Source of the DNA: Snodgrassella sp945267035
GTDB lineage: Bacteria; Pseudomonadota; Gammaproteobacteria; Burkholderiales; Neisseriaceae
Assembly: GCF_026535915.1 (NCBI RefSeq)
Contig: NZ_JAFNPF010000001.1
Coordinates: 1,364,001 to 1,428,000 of the forward strand
Direction of reading: 5' to 3'
Length of the DNA: 64,000 nucleotides
The position numbers were made by a program, and so were the translations under genes. Shown one piece after another: positions 8,729 through 17,217 of the stretch (positions are counted from its first letter, which is position 1; each line of letters starts with the position of its first letter). The notes under the pieces are model-generated. The model made no database searches and had not been told where the DNA came from. It worked only from the letters and a program-made list of their open reading frames with translations.

Positions 8729-9293
8729 TTAAATTAGCCTGTAAAGTCTCTTCTATCACGCTAGTTGTACGTTGATTACGCCCCCACCCTTTCGCCGTCA
8801 CACGAAATATATAAACTCCAGGAGTATTCTCACTATTTGGTCCTAAGTATTCAATCACATAACGATATTTAGGGTTATCATTCGGTGATTTAATTGAGGG
8901 ATCCTCATTAGAATCTGAAAATACATTTTCTCTTTTCCATACTTCTTTCAGATTAGAGCAATTGTCTTCAACCTTGGCCAAACGTGAATCAGCATCTTCA
9001 GGTTTAACACCTTTTGCCGCACAAAGACCATTGGTACATTTACATGTAAATTGAGCAGTAGAATTACTACTTGCTAGTGCACTAATTTTATCCTGAGCCG
9101 CTTTCAAACCGACTTGGGCATTTTGTAAGGCTAACTGGTAGTCACTATCATTGGTAGCAGTGCGAGTATTCATTGATGTACTTTGCATCGTTGCTACAAC
9201 CAAAAAAGCAATTACAACCATTATAATCAATACCATATACAGCGAAAAGCCAGACTGTCTGGTAAAATACTTTTTATTATATGCGTTTTTCAT
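8721..9293 (-). CDS. pilK: Minor pilin with PilX_N domain, PilK-like
   Basis: This pilus assembly protein begins with a basic leader then QSGFSLYMVLIIMVVIAFLV, a prepilin-like cleavage site and hydrophobic helix. The mature +5 residue is Met rather than Glu, as in the PilX_N/PilK and GspK type that sits at the pilus tip. The helix continues as LQNAQVGLKAAQDKIS, typical of PilX_N. The middle has a cysteine pair in QFTCKCTNGLC. It lies between the pilW- and pilX-like genes. I prefer the ATG at 9293 (a 15-residue leader); a GTG at 9311 adds six residues. Neither has a clear Shine-Dalgarno sequence. Confidence 0.8.
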   Translation of the reverse strand: MKNAYNKKYFTRQSGFSLYMVLIIMVVIAFLVVATMQSTSMNTRTATNDSDYQLALQNAQVGLKAAQDKISALASSNSTAQFTCKCTNGLCAAKGVKPEDADSRLAKVEDNCSNLKEVWKRENVFSDSNEDPSIKSPNDNPKYRYVIEYLGPNSENTPGVYIFRVTAKGWGRNQRTTSVIEETLQANLNE

Positions 9294-9357
9294 AAACAAA
9301 CCGTTTATCACTTTAAATTTTGAAAGAATATTGAATAACTAAATTTTTTAAATTTAT

Positions 9358-10254
9358 TTACTGACATACTTCACCTTTCCTAACCATGGCTTGGATAAAA
9401 TAATCAGTTGTATTATTTTCTTTACAATTATTCTTTTTGTCATATTGACCACTTGGGCATATTGTCAATGTAGCCTTAATTAATATTGGTGGTCTAGGGT
9501 AATTAGTATCTAATTTTGCAGAATCATTTATAGATGGATCAAGAGATCCGCTGCTGGTTGATTGTGGGCAATCGCTGTCATTATGACCATCATAACTAAA
9601 AGATGTGTTCATATTGGTTACATTGCTGATCACCAACTGTGGAGCACTCCATTGACCGTTTTCGTAGTTTACTTTATAAAGTCCAGAAATTTTATTATAT
9701 TTTGTCGTTCCCACAATATAAGCTGATGCATTTACATTGTTTTTCATTTCTCCTTTCATACTGGCATTACAATCTGTACCAATAATACCTTCTGCATATT
9801 TACCATTTATATAAGTTATCAGTAATGGATTAGTACCTGTAACACGGGTAACACCCAGTAATGTCTTTTCATTAGTTAAAGAAGTCGTTGAAACAAACTG
9901 TTTATTAGCATCTTGAGCAAATGCCCCTGCAAATAAGGAATTTAACTCTGATGTACTAGGTGCTTTAAGACAGCCAAAATTACCCAATTGCCGCGCATCT
10001 GTGCGTAAAAGATCGGCTGCATTGCGCACATCTTGTTCATAACTCGTACGAACTTTTACTTCCTGATTTAATTTATAGGTTGTAATAAATGTGGAACTCG
10101 CTGCAAGTAACACTATAATACCGATTGCCGTTGCAACCAATAATTCTATCAGGGTAAATCCTTGCTGCAAAACGGCAAGATTAGTTTTTGTTATACCAGA
10201 TAATTTGTTGGGTAAATTCCATTTAGCCATATTTTTATTTGTTTTAATTTTCAT
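9358..10254 (-). CDS. pilJ: Type IV pilus minor pilin, PilW/PilJ family
   Basis: This 298-residue minor pilin has a long basic leader of about 32 residues, then QQGFTLIELLVATAIGIIVL with Glu at +5. RNAADLLRTDARQLGNFGC is the characteristic PilW-family segment just after the helix. The C-terminal domain is large and rich in Asn and Thr, with cysteines (SDCPQS, TICPSG, NNCKENN) that probably form disulfides. Together with PilV-, FimT- and PilK-like proteins it would form the initiating tip complex of the type IV pilus. Its ATG overlaps the stop of the pilV-like gene by four bases (ATGA), so the two are translationally coupled. Confidence 0.85.
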   Translation of the reverse strand: MKIKTNKNMAKWNLPNKLSGITKTNLAVLQQGFTLIELLVATAIGIIVLLAASSTFITTYKLNQEVKVRTSYEQDVRNAADLLRTDARQLGNFGCLKAPSTSELNSLFAGAFAQDANKQFVSTTSLTNEKTLLGVTRVTGTNPLLITYINGKYAEGIIGTDCNASMKGEMKNNVNASAYIVGTTKYNKISGLYKVNYENGQWSAPQLVISNVTNMNTSFSYDGHNDSDCPQSTSSGSLDPSINDSAKLDTNYPRPPILIKATLTICPSGQYDKKNNCKENNTTDYFIQAMVRKGEVCQ

Positions 10255-10712
10255 TCTTGACCCGCCTGCAATTTGTAGGAAAAGCTGCTATCTGATGCAG
10301 TGGCACCCCATTTAACTTCGATTGTACCGTCAGCGGAAATTGAACAGCTGCTAATGCTTCCGTTTACAATATTGACATTAAGAACTGTTTTGCAATCTGC
10401 GGTTTGAAATGAACTATAATCGCGGTTAACGGAAATAATTTTGCTTCCGTTACTATCTTCAGTTTCTGTAATAGAAATTTTAGACTTCGCTCTCATTTCT
10501 TCTACATAATTTTGTACAGCTCGAGTAACTTCACTTTGATTTGCTGAGTTTATGGAAACATTAACTGAATTGATCTGAGCTAACATTAAAGCCATCACAC
10601 CAAACGACATTACAAAAATCGCCACAATAACTTCAACTAAGGTAGAACCGCGTTGGTCATTTTTACTTGAAATTTTAGAAGATTTTAGTCTTGATTTGCT
10701 TAATTTATGCAT
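10251..10712 (-). CDS. pilI: Type IV pilus minor pilin, PilV/PilI family
   Basis: This 153-residue prepilin has the segment QRGSTLVEVIVAIFVMSFGV, in which Gly is the last leader residue, Ser is +1 and Glu is +5. The following LMLAQINSVNVSINSANQSE is typical of PilV, whose helix leads into a short stalk with Ala/Gln/Asn repeats. The leader is rich in Lys and Ser. The C-terminal domain has two cysteines about 17 residues apart (ADCKT and SSCSIS). It overlaps the downstream pilW-like gene by four bases and follows the fimT-like gene by 13 bases, so it belongs to the same transcript. It is expected at the pilus tip. Confidence 0.85.
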   Translation of the reverse strand: MHKLSKSRLKSSKISSKNDQRGSTLVEVIVAIFVMSFGVMALMLAQINSVNVSINSANQSEVTRAVQNYVEEMRAKSKISITETEDSNGSKIISVNRDYSSFQTADCKTVLNVNIVNGSISSCSISADGTIEVKWGATASDSSFSYKLQAGQE

Positions 10713-10725
10713 AGTTTATCCGTTT

Positions 10726-11472
10726 TTATGATGTTTTTTTAGAAGATATATCTTCAGAACATAAATCATTATTAGAGTTTGCATATTTGGAACAGGATAT
10801 AACATTACCACTGGGTAAAATAATGATGCGATTAATAATATTGGTGTATTTGCTATCGTTTAGTTCTATAACAAAGTATGATTGTGCTAAAGACCAATTA
10901 GAACTATCTTTACCAAAACCGATACCAAACTGCCCATTGGGTAAGAAACCAAGCATTTCTTTATCGTCTAAAGTTGTTTTGCAGTTACTGTTGTTGGCAG
11001 CACAGATTATTTTCTGTGTTATTTTAACTTTAATTTTTGAATTATTTGATGAATTCTGATTGTTTGATTCATCTGATGAATTCTGATTGAGAGCTACCAC
11101 TCTGACAGTAGAGTCCTTACCGGCATCATATTCTCCATTTAAATTGGTGTCATTGAATGCCAAAAACCCTTGCCATCCTTTTCCATCGTTATAGGCATTA
11201 AAGGTAGTACAGGCATTATTGGTTGCAACCTCTTTACGGATGACTGACGGGCAAATCAAAACAGGCTTATTAGTACGAACAGCCTCACTACGTGCAAATT
11301 GAATTAATGCTTGCAACTGTTCAGCACGATTGTTAATACGTTGAGACGCCACTAAACGATTCATGGCTGGTAAGGCGATACCGACTAAAATACCGGTAAT
11401 CACAATGACCACAAGCAGTTCAATAAGCGTAAAACCTTTAGTAGGTACTTTAGACTGAGTCATAAAATTCAC
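10726..11472 (-). CDS. pilH: Type IV pilus minor pilin, FimT/GspH (PilH) family
   Basis: This 248-residue prepilin has the leader MNFMTQSKVPTKG, then FTLIELLVVIVITGILVGIA. RAEQLQALIQFARSEAVRTN is the diagnostic FimT/GspH segment, followed by KPVLICPS. NLNGEYDAGKD is a further conserved family loop. A low-complexity Asn/Ser stretch (about residues 130-145, NQNSSDESNNQNSSNNS) lies in the middle. It is the first pilin gene after dnaB, 95 bases from the dnaB stop, as in meningococcal pilH. FimT homologues have been linked to DNA binding during natural transformation; whether this one binds DNA cannot be seen here. Confidence 0.85.
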   Translation of the reverse strand: MNFMTQSKVPTKGFTLIELLVVIVITGILVGIALPAMNRLVASQRINNRAEQLQALIQFARSEAVRTNKPVLICPSVIRKEVATNNACTTFNAYNDGKGWQGFLAFNDTNLNGEYDAGKDSTVRVVALNQNSSDESNNQNSSNNSKIKVKITQKIICAANNSNCKTTLDDKEMLGFLPNGQFGIGFGKDSSNWSLAQSYFVIELNDSKYTNIINRIIILPSGNVISCSKYANSNNDLCSEDISSKKTS

Positions 11473-11567
11473 TCTATTAATTTATACCAAAGTATGAAAT
11501 AAATTTACAAAAAGGTATTTTACATCATTTCACGAAATTTGCACTATTTTATCCAAATTAAATTTTT

Positions 11568-12959
11568 TTATTCGTCAAAATATGCATCAGGAATAGCTGC
11601 ATTGTCAAATTTAGTATATTGCCCTTGAAAGGTTAGATGTACCTTTCCTGTTGGGCCGTTACGATGTTTACCGATGATACATTCAGCCAATCCTTTGAAT
11701 TGGCTGTCTGGATGATAATACTCATCCCGATACATAAACATAATTAAATCTGCATCTTGCTCAATAGCCCCCGATTCTCGTAAATCCGACATCATGGGCC
11801 GTTTGTCGGTTCTCTGCTCAACGGTACGCGACAATTGTGATAAGGCTATGATGGGTACTTGTAACTCTTTAGCCAATGATTTCAGTGAGCGAGAAATCTC
11901 ACCCAATTCGGATGCACGGTTATCAGAACGTCCTGAACCAGACATTAATTGTAGGTAATCCAATACAATTAGTCCCAATTTTCCACCTTGTTGCCTAGCT
12001 AAGCGACGAGCTCGGGCACGAACTTCTAATGCAGTTAAGCCTGGCGTTTCATCAATGAACATAGGTGCATCGGTTAATTTGACTACTGCATCGTTAAGCT
12101 TACCCCAATGTTCGTCTTGCAACTGTCCCGTTTTCAATACACTTTGATCGACTCTGCCTACAGATCCAAGCATACGTAAGACCAATTGCGCTCCGCCCAT
12201 TTCCATGGAAAAAACGGCTACTGGAAGTTTTTCAGCGATAGCCACATGTTCGGCAATGTTGAGTGAAAATGCAGTTTTACCCATTGAAGGACGCCCTGCC
12301 ACGATGATTAAATCACCGGCCTGTAAACCAGAAGTCATTTTGTCTAAATCGATAAATCCTGTTGAGACCCCAGTCACATCATTTTTGTTATCGCGTGAGT
12401 AAAGGTAATCGATTCGACTCACCACTTCTTTCAACAATACGGGCATGGTTAAAAATCCCTGTTTTGAGCGGGCAGTTGATTCGGCTATTTGGAAGACGCT
12501 ATTCTCTGCTTCATCAAGCATTTGTGCTGCATCTTTGCCTTGCGGTGTATAAGCATTGCGGGCAATTTGAGTACCCACTTGAGCCAATTGGCGCATGATC
12601 GAGCGCTCACGTACAATTTCTCCGTAACGGCGGATATTGGCGGCAGAAGGAGTATTCTGCGCTAAGGTGATCAGGTATTCTAACCCCCCAGCACTGTCTA
12701 ACTCATCTTTTCGTTGTAGTTCTTCCTGTACTGTAATGACATCGGCCGGACGTGATAATTCCACCAAAGATTTAATGGCTCGAAATATTAATCGGTGTTC
12801 ATGTCGATAAAAATCTTCGTCATTAATCAGATCGGCGATTCTATCCCAGGCACTGTTCTCCAGCATTAATCCACCTAATACGGATTGCTCTGCTTCCATT
12901 GAATGTGGAGGAACTGAAAGTTGCGATAGGTTTTCATTGGTTAATGTGATGTCATCCAT
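11568..12959 (-). CDS. dnaB: Replicative DNA helicase
   Basis: This 463-residue hexameric helicase unwinds DNA 5' to 3' at the replication fork and loads primase. The N-terminal domain starts with VPPHSMEAEQSVLGGLML, the standard DnaB opening. The RecA-like C-terminal domain has Walker A GRPSMGKTAF near residue 222, Walker B GLIVLDYLQLM, the motif LSQLSRTVEQRTDKRPMMSD and the C-terminal IIGKHRNGPTG with its arginine finger. Length is normal and no intein is present. The minor-pilin genes follow on the same strand, so part of their transcription may come from the dnaB promoter. Confidence 0.97.
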   Translation of the reverse strand: MDDITLTNENLSQLSVPPHSMEAEQSVLGGLMLENSAWDRIADLINDEDFYRHEHRLIFRAIKSLVELSRPADVITVQEELQRKDELDSAGGLEYLITLAQNTPSAANIRRYGEIVRERSIMRQLAQVGTQIARNAYTPQGKDAAQMLDEAENSVFQIAESTARSKQGFLTMPVLLKEVVSRIDYLYSRDNKNDVTGVSTGFIDLDKMTSGLQAGDLIIVAGRPSMGKTAFSLNIAEHVAIAEKLPVAVFSMEMGGAQLVLRMLGSVGRVDQSVLKTGQLQDEHWGKLNDAVVKLTDAPMFIDETPGLTALEVRARARRLARQQGGKLGLIVLDYLQLMSGSGRSDNRASELGEISRSLKSLAKELQVPIIALSQLSRTVEQRTDKRPMMSDLRESGAIEQDADLIMFMYRDEYYHPDSQFKGLAECIIGKHRNGPTGKVHLTFQGQYTKFDNAAIPDAYFDE

Positions 12960-13149
12960 TTTTTTTCTGCTAATCCCTTTTTGAGGTATTTTACCATTAA
13001 GCTAGGACTTCATTGCTACTAATGAAAAAATCGGATTTATCATAGCTACAGACAAAGTAAATTTTTTTAAAATTTTGCTGATGTTTTAATGCAACTAAGC
13101 ATGAACATTCGTTAGTTGTTTCATGTAGAGGGAAAAGTAATTGCATAGG

Positions 13150-13433
13150 CTAATTGGCTAAGATGCGATCAAGAAATAGCAGATCATGATTCTTCATTTG
13201 TGCCAATGGTATATTTTTGATGATGAGGGAAGGGTTGAATCCAATATTCTTGAAGTTTCCATTCAATAAATTTATTCCCATGTCTTTAAGATTATAACCA
13301 TTCATTAAAATAATTTGGTCTAAACATACATTTAAAAAACCAATTTCTGAAAAAGTCCCTGACGGTTGATTATAAATCCTTTACCAACCTATCTTTTGCA
13401 CGAACTTTTTATCATTTCTGGGTCTAAATTCAT
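13150..13433 (-). pseudogene. Broken small gene, possible immunity-gene relic
   Basis: ATG at 13431-13433 follows an AAGGAG ribosome site by six bases, but the frame (MNLDPEMIKSSCKR) soon stops. One extra A in the A5 run at 13406-13410 would restore a longer frame through KFVQKIGW. That frame then meets an in-frame TAA (13381-13383) and continues through RIYNQPSGTFSEIGFLNVC and DQIILMNGYNLKDMGINLLN to a stop at 13150-13152, about 94 codons in all. One frameshift plus one stop marks recent inactivation. It lies directly after the end of a longer decayed frame (stop 13444-13446), the order usual for a toxin followed by its immunity gene. I do not recognise the family; the immunity role is inferred from position alone. 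Confidence 0.5.
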
Positions 13434-13443
13434 TGGATACTCC

Positions 13444-14290
13444 TTAGGCTGCACCTATTAAAACGCTATAGAGTATATCTTTTAACCAACCTTTTTCGGT
13501 TATTTTTAATCTGGAAAGCCTTCTATACTGTTTAACCTTTTATTAACAGATGCTTTCTGCTTCTCAATAAATTATGCTTTAATAACGCCTTTTTCAGCTT
13601 CAAAATATGTTAGCCTTAAAATTTTCTATCGACTGGTTTTCAGAGAGTTAAAGGAGTTGGCATATATGGAAAACTGTCAACTAGAAGTCATATAATATTC
13701 TGATGTATAGCCCTTTATATACATTTTTATCTCACGTGCTTAGATTTTTTTTACACACCAGAAAAAGCATTACTCAATCTATTAGAATAATGTTTTAAGA
13801 ATTACATTGTTCATGCAGGCATGCTCAAGGGATATCTTATACTCTATTCTAAATTCATATTTTTAGTATTCAACTATATTTTTGAAGATCGGATTTCTCT
13901 ATCCTCCGTGCAAACATTAATAACTACTTTATTTTCTTTTTGTTTGTATCAAGATGTTCTACAACAACGCTTTGGAAATTATCTTTATTATCTTTTTTTT
14001 CATACTATAAACATTGATGCCTATTCCAGGTACTATGATTGGTATCTTCCATACCTTTAGCATGAACAATGACCTATTATATTTTCTCCAGATAGTCGAT
14101 TACTAACAGCGTATTCTTTTTCTTCCAGTATAAGGATTTTCATTTCTCAGAACTTCATTTACATTGATCTCTTTAGGTTATCTAGCTGTATTTTATCAAT
14201 ATAGCCTTCTCCTATACCAATACCTCATCATTTGAACAATTGACAACTTTATTGTTGCCACTATGCTTACTGAGCATATTTCAAAAACTA
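13444..14290 (-). pseudogene. Decayed gene, possible polymorphic toxin C-terminal region
   Basis: Reading the minus strand, protein-like pieces follow one another in shifting frames: NNKVVNCSNDE, then GIGEGYIDKIQLDNLKR, then EINVNEVLRNENPYTGRKRI, then NRLSGENIIG, then HAKGMEDTNHSTWNRHQ, then KDNFQSVVVEHLDTN. The last is KQYRRLSRLKITEKGWLKDI followed by LYSVLIGAA and a stop at 13444-13446. Immediately after comes AAGGAG and the ATG of the broken small gene. Multiple frameshifts and stops show it is dead. The NPYTGRK text and the following small gene suggest the C-terminal end of a secreted polymorphic toxin (Rhs-, CdiA- or MafB-like). No catalytic motif was recognised, so the toxin call is inference. 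Confidence 0.45.
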
Positions 14291-14632
14291 ATAAAATAGA
14301 GAAAATATTCTTCATAATAAATGAAACACAGAATTGGGAAGAATTTAGGGATTGACATAGATCCAAATCTTTTAAAATTGATCAATTTGTTAGAAAAAAA
14401 TAATTCTGAGATGATTTGGTAAAATTTGAGGCGAAGCGATAAGCACAAGCACTTAGCAACTAAAGCTAAAGATGACAGGTAAGCAAAAGTTTTTTTAAAA
14501 GACCTACAGATTTTAAGATTTAATTTTTATAAGCAAAAATTTTTTAGACAAAACATGCAGAATTAAAGAAATTGAGACTAATAAAGATGTACCTAATTTT
14601 AATAATTAAGTTTACTAAATTTTTCTAAATTC

Positions 14633-14818
14633 TTAAGCATATTTATAAGCTATTTTAAGCTTGTGTGGCTTTATCAGGTTATTGTAGTAATGGCTATTTC
14701 CCCTCAAATTATTTGCTCTTTTTTTATTATTATAAATAGGATTGTCAGGATCGTTACATCTAATAGCCGTCAAATTTTTTAAAAACATATCCTTTATAAA
14801 ATCACTTATTTTGCCATA
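14633..14818 (-). pseudogene. Short coding-like open stretch, possible gene remnant
   Basis: The minus strand is open for about 61 codons, with an ATG at 14786-14788 giving 51 residues. The text (TAIRCNDPDNPIYNNKKRA, then HYYNNLIKPHKLKIAYKYA) looks like real, asparagine-rich protein rather than random translation. AAAGGAT before the ATG is too close for a good ribosome site, and the frame is cut upstream by a stop. It lies upstream of the toxin relic on the same strand. It may be another piece of that locus or a very small gene. Confidence 0.35.
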
Positions 14819-15010
14819 TTACCTATTTTTATTATAAATTTTTATGTGCTATAAACAATCTTATTATTTATTGATGGTCTACACTGTATTACAATATTAA
14901 ATAACATCATTATAGTTTTATTTATGTTAACTATTTTCAGCCAGATTTTTTTTTGCTGATTTTAAAATATAAAAATTTAACTCACCACTCTATTAGAAGG
15001 AATAACAATC

Positions 15011-15595
15011 ATGGAACATAAATTACCAGAACTGCCTTATAGCTTAGATGCTCTTGCTCCTCATATTTCTAAGGAAACTTTAGAATACCATTACGGAAAA
15101 CACCATCAGACCTATATTACCAATATGAACAATCAGATTAAGGGTACAGAATTCGAAAACATGCCTTTAGAAGAGATTGTAAAAAAATCATCTGGTGGTC
15201 TCTTCAACAACGCAGCACAATCCTGGAATCATACTTTTTACTGGTTTGGTTTTGCACCCAATGGCGTTGCCTTAAATGAAGCAGGAAGTTTAGCCAAAGC
15301 GATTGTTGCAAAATGGACAAGTTTTGATGCCTTCAAAGAAGCTTTTAATCAGGTTGCAGCGGGTACGTTTGGTTCTGGCTGGGCATGGCTAGTTAAAACT
15401 CCTAAAGGCGAATTAGATTTAGTCTCAACCAGTAATGCGGCTACACCGTTAACGAGCGAAAATATCCCATTGTTAACTTGTGATGTTTGGGAACATGCTT
15501 ATTATATTGATTACCGCAATAGTCGCCCAAATTATTTAATTAATTTTTGGGAAATTGTTAATTGGGAAGAAGTTGAAAAGCGGTTTGCTGCTTAA
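15011..15595 (+). CDS. sodB: Superoxide dismutase, Fe type
   Basis: This 194-residue cytoplasmic enzyme dismutates superoxide to oxygen and hydrogen peroxide. The metal ligands are visible: the His of LEYHYGKHHQTYI, the His of QSWNHTFYW, and Asp and His of CDVWEHAYYIDY. The segment FNNAAQSWNHTFYWFGFAPNG favours the iron over the manganese subtype. GAAGGA at 14997-15002 supports the ATG at 15011. Length is normal for FeSOD. A strong terminator follows at 15633-15663. A decayed 2-kb insert separates it from dnaB. Confidence 0.96.
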   Translation: MEHKLPELPYSLDALAPHISKETLEYHYGKHHQTYITNMNNQIKGTEFENMPLEEIVKKSSGGLFNNAAQSWNHTFYWFGFAPNGVALNEAGSLAKAIVAKWTSFDAFKEAFNQVAAGTFGSGWAWLVKTPKGELDLVSTSNAATPLTSENIPLLTCDVWEHAYYIDYRNSRPNYLINFWEIVNWEEVEKRFAA

Positions 15596-15632
15596 TTGTA
15601 CGAATAGTCATAAAGAGAAGCAATATATGCCT

Positions 15633-15663
15633 AAAAAGCTGCTTTTTTCAAGCAGCTTTTTTT
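15633..15663. terminator. Terminator of sodB
   Basis: AAAAAGCTGCTT (15633-15644) pairs with AAGCAGCTTTTT (15650-15661) around a 5-base loop, followed by more T. The A run on the other side means it may also stop metQ transcription from the opposite strand. Confidence 0.85.
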
Positions 15664-15712
15664 ATTTTAGATTGAAAAAGACAGCAACCAATCTTTTAAC
15701 AATTAATCAAGC

Positions 15713-16519
15713 TTAGTTTTGCGGCATTTGCCAATAATTTTCGGCATTATGCTCTTGAATATACTTTTTGAATTCAGCAGATTGATAAGCTTTGACTATC
15801 GCTTGTGCCCATGGTTTTTGAGCATTTTCTGCCTTTACTGCCACCACTAATTCATAATCAGGAATAATATCTTCGTTCAATATTGCTTTCTTGGGATCCA
15901 CTTTAGCAGCATAAGCCCGGCTTCCCGGAATAACGGAGTAATCAAAATCATTTAATGTCCTTGGAATATTCCCTGCATCCATTTCAACGATATCTAATTG
16001 ATAAGGATTGGTTTGAATATCGTTTTTAGATAAGATGCTTGATTGGTTTGTTGGATTTAAAGTAATCCACCCAGCTTTAGCCAATAAACGATATGCTCTT
16101 GCGGTATTTGAAGGGTCATTTGGCACTGCGATTTTGCTTCCCTTCTTGACTGCTTGCAAATTAGTGTATTTGGCCGAATAGATGGCTGTGGGAACTGTTG
16201 GTATATGGGTTAACGCTACCAAATCGGCTGTTTTATTTTGATTGAAATCTGTCATGTAGGCGGTGTGCTGATCAACATTTAAATCTATGCTACCTTGCTG
16301 CAAAGCTATATCTGCTTGCAACAAATCAGAAAAATCTATTTGCTTAATTTGATAACCCTGTTTTTCTAAAATGGGTTTCACTGCATCTAAAAACAGTTGG
16401 CTATAAGGCCCTGGGGAAGTTCCGATAATGATTTGATTTGGGCTATCGTCTTTTTTATCACAAGCCATAATTAACATACATGTTAAGAGAAAAAGGATCA
16501 GCTTTTTATATAATTTCAT
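15713..16519 (-). CDS. metQ: Methionine-binding lipoprotein of the ABC importer
   Basis: This 268-residue NlpA/MetQ-family substrate-binding protein has a signal peptide ending in the lipobox LIMAC, so Cys20 would be lipidated. The body has IIIGTSPGPYSQLF, NVDQHTAYMTDF, a YSAKYTNLQAVKKGSKIAVP segment and the usual PNDPSNTARAYRLLAKAGWI signature. EMDAGNIPRTLNDFDYSVIP is the substrate-side loop typical of MetQ. It delivers D- or L-methionine to MetNI at the inner membrane. It lies on the same strand as metN-metI, but a decaying tandem duplication of about 470 bases and a terminator hairpin separate it from metI. Confidence 0.93.
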   Translation of the reverse strand: MKLYKKLILFLLTCMLIMACDKKDDSPNQIIIGTSPGPYSQLFLDAVKPILEKQGYQIKQIDFSDLLQADIALQQGSIDLNVDQHTAYMTDFNQNKTADLVALTHIPTVPTAIYSAKYTNLQAVKKGSKIAVPNDPSNTARAYRLLAKAGWITLNPTNQSSILSKNDIQTNPYQLDIVEMDAGNIPRTLNDFDYSVIPGSRAYAAKVDPKKAILNEDIIPDYELVVAVKAENAQKPWAQAIVKAYQSAEFKKYIQEHNAENYWQMPQN

Positions 16520-16741
16520 GCTTCTACTCCTGTTTGAATAAGGTGGCTTTTGTTCTGGTTAAGGAAGTTTTGTTCGAGGTATAAATTAGTCGTAATTTCA
16601 AATACCAATATAATGTGTTTTGACCAGAAAGGAATCTATTTGATTTCAAGTAAGTGTAAACAAATTCTAAGCAGCCGTTTAGATTTTATTCTTCTGAATT
16701 AAGAAAAAAATGTTATAAAAAAATATCTCTGAGATCGAGCT

Positions 16742-16935
16742 ATTTTTTTAATTCTTCTTGGTTTCCGCTGAACCCTTTACCTTGTCTTTGCACATTAAAA
16801 TGGTCGAAACTAACGCGCTGACAGTCATAATCATGATGACATAATCCAAACGCTGATAAACTTAATTCACTGTCAGATCACTGATCTCGCCATTTCCTGT
16901 ACCTGACATAACAGCGACCTCAATGCAACTAATCA
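16742..16935 (-). pseudogene. Duplicated, decayed 3' end of metI
   Basis: These bases match the last 190 or so bases of metI (17218-17406) with many substitutions and small indels, including broken equivalents of the codons for the QRFDYVIMIIT region. The piece has no start and no upstream half. It came from the tandem duplication described at 16470-17410. Confidence 0.75.
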
Positions 16936-16939
16936 ATAA

Positions 16940-17010
16940 TGATTAACCATCAAGTTAAGATAAAAAGGATCAGTTTTTAAATAATCTCTTGCTTCAGCAT
17001 CTGTTTATGA
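16940..17010 (-). pseudogene. Duplicated, decayed 5' end of metQ
   Basis: This short piece matches the first codons and upstream region of metQ. The position of the metQ ATG (16517-16519) corresponds to about 16989-16991 here, where the start codon has been lost. It is fused back to back with the metI 3' relic. Confidence 0.65.
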
Positions 17011-17183
17011 AGAGTGGCTTTTTGGTCTGGTTATAGAAATTTTGTGGTGCTTATAATTCGATCTTATTTTCAAATAACAAAAAATCTATCTTGAACGAAA
17101 CTAAATCTAGTGAATATTCAGTCATTATCATCAAAATCTCAGTAGCGAATGAGATATTATTCTTCTGCATAAAAATTGTTATT

Positions 17184-17216
17184 AAAAAAAACAGCTCTTG
17201 GATCGAGCTGTTTTTC
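17184..17216 (-). terminator. Hairpin after metI
   Basis: ACAGCTC (17191-17197) pairs with GAGCTGT (17205-17211), extended by A and T runs. On the minus strand it is followed by a T run right after the metI stop. It should reduce read-through from metNI into metQ. The equivalent in the first duplicate (about 16710-16745) has decayed. Confidence 0.7.
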
Positions 17217-17217
17217 T

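Larger units (their letters stand above)
12960..15010. other. 2-kb gene desert with decayed toxin/immunity-like genes between dnaB and sodB
   Basis: No intact gene was found. The stretch is very AT-rich and carries, on the minus strand, coding-like pieces in changing frames (13447-14290), a broken small gene with a good ribosome site (13150-13433) and a further coding-like piece (14633-14818). On the plus strand AAAGGAG precedes an ATG at 13666, but that frame stops after nine codons. In meningococci, as I recall, sodB and dnaB are close neighbours, so this block probably entered between them and then decayed. Confidence 0.6.

Noticed and set aside
13666..13695. AAAGGAG followed by an ATG at 13666 on the plus strand
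   Set aside because: The frame ends after nine codons. It may be the head of a lost gene, but nothing after it supports this.
13821..14060. Plus-strand 79-codon hydrophobic frame in the dnaB-sodB gap
   Set aside because: It is rich in Phe, Leu, Tyr and Ile as expected for random AT-rich DNA, and lies antisense to the more convincing minus-strand pieces.
14321..14480. Plus-strand frame beginning MKHRIGKNLGIDIDPNLL
   Set aside because: About 33 codons read like protein, but there is no ribosome site and an early stop. It is too short to call and overlaps other debris.
15633..15663. Possible small RNA between sodB and metQ
   Set aside because: The hairpin with T run is fully explained as a terminator for the convergent genes.
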